From JACKJK01 sp046159835 (lineage in GTDB: Bacteria; Pseudomonadota; Alphaproteobacteria; Rhizobiales; Tepidamorphaceae): a DNA stretch of 64,000 bases. Both the position numbers and the translations under genes were made by a program. The notes below the pieces were generated by a model. The model was given only the letters and a program-made list of their open reading frames with translations. It made no database searches and had not been told where the DNA came from. The stretch is taken from NCBI RefSeq assembly GCF_046159835.1, contig NZ_JBJXCY010000001.1, positions 1,116,001 to 1,180,000 of the forward strand. The letters run 5' to 3'. Position 1 is the stretch's first letter; every line of letters starts with the position of its first letter. Below, one piece after another: positions 25,848 to 34,365 of the stretch.

Positions 25848-28067
25848 ATGGACAAGTCAGCCGCCGAACCCCAGCCAACGGAAGCAGCAATCGCCCAGCC
25901 CAATCCTGTGCGCCGCGCGGTATCCAAGGCCGCAGAACCGCAAAAGGACTGGTTCGACGATCCCAAGCGCTTCGTGAACCGGGAATTGTCATGGCTGGCG
26001 TTCAACCGCCGCGTTCTGGAGGAATCGGCCAACACCGATCATCCGCTGCTTGAGCGGCTCCGCTTCCTGTCGATCTCCGCCAACAACCTCAACGAGTTCT
26101 TCATGGTGCGCGTCGCCGGTCTCGTGGAGCAGGAGCGGGCCGGCATCAACACCCGCAGTCTCGACGGGCTGACGCCGAGCGAACAGCTGGACTCCGTCGG
26201 CCTTGCGGTGGATTCGCTCGTCGCCGGGCAGCAGGACCAGTGGAACGCCTTGCGCGGGCTTCTGGCGGAGGAGCGTATCGTCATCGTCGAGGGTGAAAAC
26301 CTGAGCGATGCGGAGCGGACCTGGCTCGATAACTACTTTCTCGCGCACGTCTTCCCGGTGCTGACGCCGCTGGCGGTGGACCCGGCTCACCCATTCCCGT
26401 TCATTCCCAATCTGGGCTTCTCGCTGGTGCTGGAACTGGCCCGGAAGGGCGGCAGCATGACCGCGCTCATTCGCGTGCCGCTGCAGGTGCCGCGCTTCAT
26501 CGCCCTGCCGCAGGCTGAGCCTGGCACCTATCGCTTCATCAGCCTGGAAAACACCATTGGGCTGCACATCGAGCGACTGTTCCCCGGCTATGACGTGCGC
26601 GGACGCGGCGCGTTCCGGATCATTCGCGACTCCGACATCGAGATCGAGGAAGAGGCCGAAGATCTCGTGCGCGAGTTCGAGACCATGCTCAAGCGCCGGC
26701 GCCGTGGCTCGGTGACGCGCCTGGAGATCGAGGCGTCGACGCCGGAAAACCTGCAGGCCACTGTCGCCGAGGCGCTGCATGTCAGCCGTGACGAGACTGT
26801 CACCATCGACGGGATGCTGTCGATGCACGAGCTTGATCAGCTCGTGGACGTGGATCGCCCGGACCTGAAATTCGTGCCCTACACGCCGCGCTTTCCCGAG
26901 CGCATCCGCGAGTTCGGCGGGGACTGCTTTGCCGCGATCAAGGCCAAGGACCTCATCATCCACCACCCGTATGAATCGTTCGACGTGGTGGTGCAGTACC
27001 TGAACCAGGCCGCCCGCGACCCGGACGTTCTGGCCATCAAGCAGACGCTCTACCGCACGTCCAAGAACTCCCCCGTCGTGCGCGCGCTCATCGAGGCGGC
27101 AGAGGCCGGCAAGTCCGTCACGGCACTTGTCGAACTTAAGGCCCGTTTCGACGAGGAGGCCAACATCCGCTGGGCGCGCGACCTTGAGCGCGCCGGCGTG
27201 CAGGTCGTCTTCGGTTTCGTGGAACTGAAGACCCACGCCAAGCTGTCCATGGTGGTGCGCCGCGAGCAGGGGCAACTGACGACCTATTGCCATATCGGCA
27301 CCGGCAACTATCACCCGATCACCGCGAAGATTTACACCGACCTGTCGTTCTTCACCGCCGACCCGGCGATTGCCCGCGATGTGGCGCGCATCTTCAACTA
27401 CATCACCGGTTATGCCGAGCCCAAGGACCTCGAGCAGATGGGCATGTCGCCGCTGACGATGAAGAAGAAGCTGCTGGAGCATGTCGACAACGAGGTCGCC
27501 AATGCCCGCGCCGGGAAGCCTGCCGCGATCTGGGCCAAGTGCAACTCGCTGGTGGACCCGGAGATTATCGATGCCTTCTACCGCGCCTCGATGGAAGGGG
27601 TGAAGATCGACCTCGTGATCCGCGGTATCTGCTGCCTGCGCCCCGGCGTGCCGGGGCTGTCGGAGAACATCCGCGTGAAGTCGATCATCGGACGGTTCCT
27701 GGAACACTCCCGGATCTACTGTTTTGCCAACGGAGAGGAAATGCCCTCGCTCAAGGCCGTGATCTACATCGGATCGGCCGATTTGATGCCCAGAAACCTC
27801 GATCGGCGCGTCGAAGCGATGGTTCCCATCTACAATCCGACGGTTCACGAACAGGTGCTGGACCAGATCATGGTTGCCAACATGCTGGACAACCAGCAAA
27901 GCTACCGCCTGAATGCCGACGGCGATTCAGAACGCATCGTTTTCGGGGAGGGCGAGGATCCGTTCAACGCCCACAAATATTTCATGACGAACCCGAGTCT
28001 TTCAGGACGTGGCCGCTCGCTCAAGAAACATTCTCCACGCAGTCTCGCAAAATCCGTCCGCTTCTAG
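25848..28067 (+). CDS. ppk: Polyphosphate kinase 1
   Basis: PPK1 reversibly builds polyphosphate from ATP through a phosphohistidine. The 739-residue protein has the N-domain motif RELSWLAFNRRVLEE (45-59), the catalytic histidine H463 in KTHAKLSMV, and a second conserved histidine H620 in FLEHSRI. The late IGSADLMPRNLDRRVE motif is also typical. ATG 25848 gives about 30 residues of low-complexity leader before the conserved region. The ppx gene follows directly, with no room for a separate promoter, so the polymer-making and polymer-degrading enzymes are in one operon. Confidence 0.96.
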   Translation: MDKSAAEPQPTEAAIAQPNPVRRAVSKAAEPQKDWFDDPKRFVNRELSWLAFNRRVLEESANTDHPLLERLRFLSISANNLNEFFMVRVAGLVEQERAGINTRSLDGLTPSEQLDSVGLAVDSLVAGQQDQWNALRGLLAEERIVIVEGENLSDAERTWLDNYFLAHVFPVLTPLAVDPAHPFPFIPNLGFSLVLELARKGGSMTALIRVPLQVPRFIALPQAEPGTYRFISLENTIGLHIERLFPGYDVRGRGAFRIIRDSDIEIEEEAEDLVREFETMLKRRRRGSVTRLEIEASTPENLQATVAEALHVSRDETVTIDGMLSMHELDQLVDVDRPDLKFVPYTPRFPERIREFGGDCFAAIKAKDLIIHHPYESFDVVVQYLNQAARDPDVLAIKQTLYRTSKNSPVVRALIEAAEAGKSVTALVELKARFDEEANIRWARDLERAGVQVVFGFVELKTHAKLSMVVRREQGQLTTYCHIGTGNYHPITAKIYTDLSFFTADPAIARDVARIFNYITGYAEPKDLEQMGMSPLTMKKKLLEHVDNEVANARAGKPAAIWAKCNSLVDPEIIDAFYRASMEGVKIDLVIRGICCLRPGVPGLSENIRVKSIIGRFLEHSRIYCFANGEEMPSLKAVIYIGSADLMPRNLDRRVEAMVPIYNPTVHEQVLDQIMVANMLDNQQSYRLNADGDSERIVFGEGEDPFNAHKYFMTNPSLSGRGRSLKKHSPRSLAKSVRF

Positions 28068-28077
28068 CCCACGGGAT

Positions 28078-29592
28078 TTGTTGTCGAACGGCTCTCCGGG
28101 CCGTTTGCCGTGGAACAAGCCGATCGCCGTTGTCGATATCGGCTCGAACTCCGTGCGCCTCGTCGTCTACGAGGGGCTGACGCGCTGCCCCACGCCCATC
28201 TTCAATGAAAAGGCGCTTTGCGGGCTTGGCACCAATCTCGCCTCGACCGGCCGGCTGAACGAGGATGGCGTCAAGCTGGCGCTGACCGCACTGCGCCGCT
28301 TCCGCGCGCTGTGCGACCAGATGCGCGTCGACAGCCTGAACGTGATCGCGACGGCGGCCGCCCGCGAGGCCGAGAACGGCTCGGGCTTCGTGCGCGAGGC
28401 GGAAACCATCTGCCGCGCCCCGGTGCGCATACTCACCGGCGAGGACGAGGCGCTGCTGGCAGCCTACGGCGTCGTCTCCGGTCTCTACGAGCCAGATGGC
28501 CTCGTCGGCGACCTTGGCGGCGGCAGCCTGGAGCTCGTCGATGTCCACGGTGATCAGGTCGGCGACGGCGCAACGCTGCCGCTCGGCGTCCTGCGGCTTC
28601 GCGACGTGACCGGCGAAAAACCGGACAAGGCCGAGGAGATGGTCGCCAAGTCCATCGCTGTCTGTCCCGTAGCGCCCAGTGGCAAGGACCGGCCGTTCTA
28701 CGCCATCGGCGGCAGCTTCCGCTCCATCGCCAAGCTGCACATGGCCTCCAAGCAGTACCCGCTGCTCGTCATGCACAACTACGAGATCGAGATCGATGAG
28801 GCCCGCGACTTCATCAAGGAGGTGAAGCGCGGCAAGCTGGATTCCATGCAGAAACAGGCCGGTATTTCCGACGCACGTTTCAACCTGATGCCGTATGGCG
28901 CTGCCGTGATGGAAGGTGTGCTCGACGTCATCAGCCCGAGCAAGCTGGTCATGTCGGCGCTCGGCGTGCGCGAGGGGCTGCTCTATTCGCTGCTGCCCCA
29001 GAGCGAGCGCGAGATCGATCCGCTGATCGCCTCCGCCGAGGAACTGGCCTACCTTCGGTCACGCTCGCCCGCCCACGCCAGCGAACTGGTGCGCTGGACG
29101 GACGGGCTGTTTGCCTCCCTCGACCTCGATGAAAACGAAAGCGAGCGGCGCATCCGCCATGCCGCAACGCTGCTGACGGACATTGGCTGGCGCGCCCACC
29201 CGGACTATCGCGGCGAGCAGAGCGTCAACGTCATCGCCAACGCAGCCTTCATCGGCGTCGACCACGAAGGCCGCATCTTCATGGCGCTGACGGTGAGCCA
29301 TCGCCACAACGGGGTGAACAATCCCGGCCTGCCCGACCGGCTGCTGGCGCTGGTACGCCCCAAGCTGCAGGAGCGGGCGCGCATTCTGGGCGGCGCGATG
29401 CGCGTCGCCTACCTCATCACCGCCAGCATGGCCGGTGTGCTGGACGAGACACCGCTGGCGAAGGAAGCCGACAAGCTGGTGCTACGTTTGCCCGCCTCGC
29501 GGGCGGACCTCGCCGGCAACCGGCTGGAAACCCGCCTCAAGCAGCTGTCCAAGGTGCTGTCACTGGACCCGGAAATCGTCATCGAAAGCTGA
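28078..29592 (+). CDS. ppx: Exopolyphosphatase / pppGpp phosphohydrolase family
   Basis: Ppx/GppA proteins release phosphate from polyphosphate ends or from pppGpp. The protein of about 504 residues has the ASKHA-fold phosphate motifs VVDIGSNSVRLVVYEG near residue 20, GDLGGGSLELVD and LPLGVLRL, followed by a C-terminal HD-like domain. No ATG precedes the conserved start. TTG at 28078 or 28081 is the most likely initiator just after the ppk stop; a GTG at 28009 would overlap ppk by 59 bases and is a weaker choice. Because ppk is adjacent, exopolyphosphatase is favoured over GppA. Confidence 0.92.
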   Translation: MLSNGSPGRLPWNKPIAVVDIGSNSVRLVVYEGLTRCPTPIFNEKALCGLGTNLASTGRLNEDGVKLALTALRRFRALCDQMRVDSLNVIATAAAREAENGSGFVREAETICRAPVRILTGEDEALLAAYGVVSGLYEPDGLVGDLGGGSLELVDVHGDQVGDGATLPLGVLRLRDVTGEKPDKAEEMVAKSIAVCPVAPSGKDRPFYAIGGSFRSIAKLHMASKQYPLLVMHNYEIEIDEARDFIKEVKRGKLDSMQKQAGISDARFNLMPYGAAVMEGVLDVISPSKLVMSALGVREGLLYSLLPQSEREIDPLIASAEELAYLRSRSPAHASELVRWTDGLFASLDLDENESERRIRHAATLLTDIGWRAHPDYRGEQSVNVIANAAFIGVDHEGRIFMALTVSHRHNGVNNPGLPDRLLALVRPKLQERARILGGAMRVAYLITASMAGVLDETPLAKEADKLVLRLPASRADLAGNRLETRLKQLSKVLSLDPEIVIES

Positions 29593-29629
29593 TTCTGCCT
29601 GTTGGCCAGAATCCTCTGCCCGCGATGCG

Positions 29630-30790
29630 TCAGTCCCGGATGCGTTCGATGATCTGCAGCTTGGAGCCGTCCACGGCCAGCGCGATCTCGCCGCGCTTCA
29701 CGCGCAGCGCCGCATCGCCGTAGATTTCCCGCCGCCAGCCCGAAAGGGCCGCTACGTCTGCATTGTCGTCGCTGGCAATGGCGTCGATATCGTCCGAGGT
29801 CGCGATCATCCGCGAGGCAACGCCCTTGTCCTCGCTGACCTGCTTGAGCAGGACCTTCAGCAGATCGACCACAGCGGGGTGCGCCTGCGCTCGGCGCTCC
29901 GCCTTCGGCATCTTCGGCAGGGCCTTGTCGTCCATCGCCTTCACCGAACGCACGATATCGAGGATCGCTTCGCCGTTCTTGGACCGCTCGAATCCGCGGG
30001 GCAGGGCGCGGATATGGGCCAGCGCCTCCGGCGTGTCGGGCTGCTGAACGCAGACCTCGTAGATCACGTCGTCCTTGATGATGCGTCCGCGCGGCACGTT
30101 GCGGCTCTGCGCCTCGCGCTCGCGCCATGCGGCCAGTTGCTTCATCGCTTCAAGCTCGCGCGGCTTGCGCGCGCGCATCTTCAGCCGCTTCCACGCGTCC
30201 TCCGGCTCCATCCGGTAGGTGTCCTCGGAGGTGAGGATCTTCATCTCCTCGGCAATCCACTGCGTGCGCTCGTTCTCTTCCAGCATCCCGGCGAGCTGCT
30301 GGTACGGCTCGATCAGGTGGATCACGTCGGCGGCCGCGTAGCGCATCTGCTTGTCGGTCAGCGGCCTGCGGCTCCAGTCTGTGAAGCGGTGGGACTTGTC
30401 GATCTCCACGCCCTTCACCTTCTTCACCAGCTGATTGTAGCTGACCGATTCGCCAAAGCCGCAGACGGCAGCCGCCACCTGCGTGTCGAAGACCGGGTGC
30501 GGCAGCGAGCCGTTCATGTTGTAGAAAATCTCGATGTCCTGCCGCGCGGCGTGGAACACCTTCACCACGCGCTCGTCATCCATAAGCGTGAAGAACGGCG
30601 CAAGGTCGATTCCCTCGGCCAACGGGTCGACAAGGAATTCGTTCCCGTCGGGGTCCGCCATCTGGATGAGGCAGAGCTTTGCCCAGAAGGTCGTGTCGCG
30701 CAGGAATTCGGTGTCGACCGTCACGAAGGGGTGGGCGGCGAGCTTTTCACAAGCGTCTTTGAGCTTGTCGGTGTCTTTGATCAGTTTCAT
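29630..30790 (-). CDS. rnd: Ribonuclease D
   Basis: This is a 3'-5' exoribonuclease that trims tRNA and other small RNA precursors. The 386-residue protein has the DEDDy residues D26, E28, D85, Y151 and D155, at or within two positions of the E. coli ones. The exonuclease domain is at about 1-170 and is followed by HRDC-type helical domains (about 205-290 and 300-380). It converges on ppx with 37 bases between stops and diverges from aspS. Confidence 0.95.
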   Translation of the reverse strand: MKLIKDTDKLKDACEKLAAHPFVTVDTEFLRDTTFWAKLCLIQMADPDGNEFLVDPLAEGIDLAPFFTLMDDERVVKVFHAARQDIEIFYNMNGSLPHPVFDTQVAAAVCGFGESVSYNQLVKKVKGVEIDKSHRFTDWSRRPLTDKQMRYAAADVIHLIEPYQQLAGMLEENERTQWIAEEMKILTSEDTYRMEPEDAWKRLKMRARKPRELEAMKQLAAWREREAQSRNVPRGRIIKDDVIYEVCVQQPDTPEALAHIRALPRGFERSKNGEAILDIVRSVKAMDDKALPKMPKAERRAQAHPAVVDLLKVLLKQVSEDKGVASRMIATSDDIDAIASDDNADVAALSGWRREIYGDAALRVKRGEIALAVDGSKLQIIERIRD

Positions 30791-31000
30791 GGCAGAGCGG
30801 TATAGACCGCAATGGCGCGGTCTGTCGCCCCGTTTTCAGGCAAAAAACCATCCAGCCTTGGACTATCGCGCGATTTTTGGTTACCCGCAGTGCGCAGGCA
30901 GGGTGCGGGACCATTCCAGCTGCCGGGCCTCGCCTTGACAACTCACCCGTTTCTCGTGCTTGTCCGCCCCAAATCCTTCAAAGCGTTCCGGAAAGACACC

Positions 31001-32782
31001 ATGCACCGTTATCGCAGCCATACCTGCGCCGAACTGCGCGCGTCCGACGTCGGCGAGACCGTCCGCCTCAGCGGATGGGTCCACCGCGTGCGCGACCACG
31101 GCGGCCTCCTGTTCATCGACCTGCGCGACCATTACGGCCTGACGCAGATCGTCGCCGACCCGGATTCGCCCGCCTTCGCGCAGGCTGAGAAGGTGCGCGC
31201 CGAGTGGGTGATCCGCATCGACGGCAAGGTTGTGAAGCGTTCCCCGGAAACCGTGAACTCCGGCTTGCCGACCGGCGAGGTCGAGGTCTTCATCCAGGAA
31301 TTGGAAATCCTGTCGGCGGCCGCCGAGCTTCCGATGCCGGTCTTCGGCGACCAGGAATACCCGGAAGAGACGCGTCTCAAGTACCGCTTCCTCGACCTGC
31401 GCCGCGAGCGCATCCACAACAACATCATGCTGCGCAACAAGATCATCTGGCGCATTCGCCAGCTGATGCGCGACCAGGGTTTCTTCGAGTTCCAGACGCC
31501 AATCCTCACGGCCTCCAGCCCCGAGGGCGCGCGCGACTTCCTCGTGCCCTCGCGCATGCATCCGGGCAAGTTCTACGCGCTGCCGCAGGCCCCGCAGCAG
31601 TTCAAGCAGCTCATCATGATGTCGGGCTTCGACCGCTACTTCCAGATCGCGCCGTGCTTCCGCGACGAGGACGCGCGCGCCGACCGCTCGCCCGGCGAGT
31701 TCTACCAGCTCGATATCGAGATGAGCTTCGTCGAGCAGGAAGACGTGTTCCAGGCCGTCGAGCCGGTACTGCGCGACCTGTTCAAGGAGTTCGCGGAGGG
31801 CAAGCGCGTCACCGAAACCTTCCCGCGCATTCCCTATGCCGAGGCCATGCGCAAATACGGCTCCGACAAGCCTGACCTGCGCAACCCCATCGAGATGGAA
31901 GCCGTCACCGAGCATTTCGCAGGCTCCGGCTTCAAGATCTTCGCCGGCATGATCGAATCCGACCCGAAGGTCGAGGTCTGGGCGATTCCCGCGCCGGGCG
32001 GCGGCTCCCGAGCCTTCTGCGACCGGATGAACTCCTGGGCGCAGTCCGAGGGCCAGCCGGGCCTTGGCTACATCTTCTGGCGCGAGGGCGAGGACGGCGG
32101 CGCCGGACCGCTGGCCAAGAACATCGGCGAGGACCGCACCAACGCGATCCGCGACCAGCTTGGCCTGAAAGCAGGCGATGCCTGCTTCTTCGTGGCCGGC
32201 CGGCCCGACAAGTTTGCAACCTTCGCAGGCATGGCGCGCACCCGCGTCGGCACCGAGCTTGAGCTGGTTGATACCGACCAGTTCGCCTTCTGCTGGATCG
32301 TCGATTTCCCGATGTTCGAGTGGGACGAGGAAAACAAGAAGGTCGATTTCTCCCACAACCCGTTCTCCATGCCGCAGGGCGGGCTGGACGCGCTCGAAAA
32401 CAGGGACCCGTTGGAAATCAACGCCTTCCAGTACGACATCGTGTGCAACGGAATCGAACTGTCGTCGGGCGCAATCCGGAACCACCTGCCGGAAATCATG
32501 GAAAAGGCCTTTGCGATTGCCGGTTACGACAAGGCCGTTCTGGAAGAGAAGTTCGGCGGCATGCTGAACGCGCTGAAATTCGGCGCGCCGCCCCACGGCG
32601 GCATCGCGCCGGGCGTCGACCGCATCGTCATGCTGCTGGCGGGCGAGGAGAACCTGCGCGAGGTCACCCTGTTCCCGATGAACCAGCGCGCCGAGGACCT
32701 GATGATGGGCGCGCCGTCCACGGTCAGCTCCGCGCAGCTCCGCGAACTCAACATCCGCCTGATGCCGGTCGAGAAGGACTGA
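31001..32782 (+). CDS. aspS: Aspartyl-tRNA synthetase, probably non-discriminating (Asp/Asn)
   Basis: This is a class II synthetase of 593 residues: OB-fold anticodon domain (1 to about 110), catalytic core with motif 2 FRDEDARADRSPGEFYQLD, a bacterial GAD insertion (about 300-420), and motif 3 GIAPGVDRIVMLLAG. The anticodon domain has HRVRDHGG with H33, the histidine found in non-discriminating enzymes that also charge tRNA-Asn for amidation by GatCAB. Discriminating enzymes usually have Leu there. ATG 31001 has GGAAAG upstream, and a TTGACA -35 element lies at 30935-30940 with only a weak -10. The next gene starts 33 bases after the stop. Confidence 0.96.
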   Translation: MHRYRSHTCAELRASDVGETVRLSGWVHRVRDHGGLLFIDLRDHYGLTQIVADPDSPAFAQAEKVRAEWVIRIDGKVVKRSPETVNSGLPTGEVEVFIQELEILSAAAELPMPVFGDQEYPEETRLKYRFLDLRRERIHNNIMLRNKIIWRIRQLMRDQGFFEFQTPILTASSPEGARDFLVPSRMHPGKFYALPQAPQQFKQLIMMSGFDRYFQIAPCFRDEDARADRSPGEFYQLDIEMSFVEQEDVFQAVEPVLRDLFKEFAEGKRVTETFPRIPYAEAMRKYGSDKPDLRNPIEMEAVTEHFAGSGFKIFAGMIESDPKVEVWAIPAPGGGSRAFCDRMNSWAQSEGQPGLGYIFWREGEDGGAGPLAKNIGEDRTNAIRDQLGLKAGDACFFVAGRPDKFATFAGMARTRVGTELELVDTDQFAFCWIVDFPMFEWDEENKKVDFSHNPFSMPQGGLDALENRDPLEINAFQYDIVCNGIELSSGAIRNHLPEIMEKAFAIAGYDKAVLEEKFGGMLNALKFGAPPHGGIAPGVDRIVMLLAGEENLREVTLFPMNQRAEDLMMGAPSTVSSAQLRELNIRLMPVEKD

Positions 32783-32815
32783 GCGCCGGCAATCCGCGCC
32801 AAGGGGTGACGTGAC

Positions 32816-34294
32816 ATGGACAACCGACCGGCTGCAGGGCTGGCGGGATTCATTCACCGCCACTGGGTGTTGTTGCTGGTGCTGGTGCTGTTGATTGCCA
32901 TCGCGGGGCGCGTCTTCGGCGCGTCCGACGTTCATCTGCGCGACCAGTCGCGCACGATGAGTTACACCATCGACATGGTGGAAAACGGCAACTGGCTGCT
33001 GCCCGCGGACCCGGCAGGCCTGCCGACCACCAAGCCATTGCTCATCAACGTGATGCAGGTGCCGTTCGTCGCGGTGTTCGGGCCAAGGCCCTGGGCCTTC
33101 AAGCTGCCTTCGCTGATCGCGCTGCTGCTCACGGTCTGGCTGCTGGCACATGTTTCCCGAACGACCTTTGCCCGCTTTGCCGATGAAACCATGACCTTCG
33201 GGCTAGGCCAGCGCACCTGGGCGCTGGCGCTGACGATCGCCTTCTATGTGCTGAGCGCCATGCAGCTTCGCCTGTCATGGCTTGCCCGGCCCGACATGCT
33301 GCTCGTCTTCTTCATGACGCTTGGGTGGTGGGCCGCCGTGCGCAGCCTCGACCTGCAGCAAAGGGCAGGATGGTGGGTGCCAACGTTCTGGCTGGCAATT
33401 GTCGGCGCGGCGGTGACCAAGGGCCCGTTGGCGCTGCTCGTGCTGGCCTATCCTGTGCTGTCGGTGATCGTCATCCAGCGGGACTGGCGCGCGCTGTCGG
33501 TATTGCGTGCGCATCTCTATCTCGTGCCGGTGCTCGTGGCCTCGCTCGCCTGGCCGATCCTGCTCTGGTTCTTCCACCGCGAGCACCTCGTATACATCCT
33601 GCTGTCGCGCGAGGTTGGTTCACGTTTCGGCGGCGGTTGGTACGAAGGTCTCAAGACGAGTTGGGAAGTCTTGGGATACGTGGTCTCGCGCTCGCTGCCC
33701 TACACGATCTTCCTCTTCCCGTTTCTGTATTTCTTTCCCTGGCGTCGGTTCCGCGCCCACCCCTTGGCGCCGATGATGATCTACAGCGCGATGATCATCG
33801 CGCTTCTGGCCGTCATGTCATTGCGCCGTGGTGACCAGTTCGGCCCGCTCTATCCGGCCATTGCCGTGCTACTCGGCTGGGTGTGCGTCTACGCGCGGCC
33901 CCGTGATTTCTGGCTCAAGGTCTACGCCGCCAGCCTGCCGATTACGGCACTTGGACTGGCCTCCTACTACGCATTCCTCAGCGAAGAGGTTGAGGCAGGC
34001 TGGGGTGACAACGCGGTTGCCTTCACGCGTGATGTGCGCGCCGCAACAGCAGGGGAGAAGATTGCATTCTGCCCCTACGATACGCTGGGCGTTCCGATCG
34101 AGCCGCTGACGGGAACGAACGAACGCGGCCTGCTGAAATCGCGCGCCGGACCCGAAGGGGCGTGGGTCGTGACACAGGACCCGCCGGCAGGGGTTGAGCC
34201 GGATGTTCGCTCCGGCCCGATCTGGTATCACCGGTTCGCGCTCTACCGTGCAGGGCCCAACGAGGCAATCTGCCGTAACTCTTACGGATTTTGA
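32816..34294 (+). CDS. Membrane glycosyltransferase, GT39/ArnT-like
   Basis: This is a 492-residue integral membrane protein with about 10-12 hydrophobic helices. The first periplasmic loop, just after the first helix, contains D38/D43 in ASDVHLRDQSR, like the catalytic acidic residue of GT-C enzymes that use polyprenyl-phosphate sugars (ArnT, PMT). A second loop contains ARPDMLL. The C-terminal 120 residues form a soluble domain. Donor and acceptor are not evident; lipid A or another envelope glycan is the family expectation. It follows aspS closely and is probably read through from it. Confidence 0.8.
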   Translation: MDNRPAAGLAGFIHRHWVLLLVLVLLIAIAGRVFGASDVHLRDQSRTMSYTIDMVENGNWLLPADPAGLPTTKPLLINVMQVPFVAVFGPRPWAFKLPSLIALLLTVWLLAHVSRTTFARFADETMTFGLGQRTWALALTIAFYVLSAMQLRLSWLARPDMLLVFFMTLGWWAAVRSLDLQQRAGWWVPTFWLAIVGAAVTKGPLALLVLAYPVLSVIVIQRDWRALSVLRAHLYLVPVLVASLAWPILLWFFHREHLVYILLSREVGSRFGGGWYEGLKTSWEVLGYVVSRSLPYTIFLFPFLYFFPWRRFRAHPLAPMMIYSAMIIALLAVMSLRRGDQFGPLYPAIAVLLGWVCVYARPRDFWLKVYAASLPITALGLASYYAFLSEEVEAGWGDNAVAFTRDVRAATAGEKIAFCPYDTLGVPIEPLTGTNERGLLKSRAGPEGAWVVTQDPPAGVEPDVRSGPIWYHRFALYRAGPNEAICRNSYGF

Positions 34295-34365
34295 TCTCTC
34301 CTCGTTTCCTTTCGCTGCGGCGGGGGTTAGTTTGCGGCAATCAATAAGCCGGGGAGGTTGAAGGC

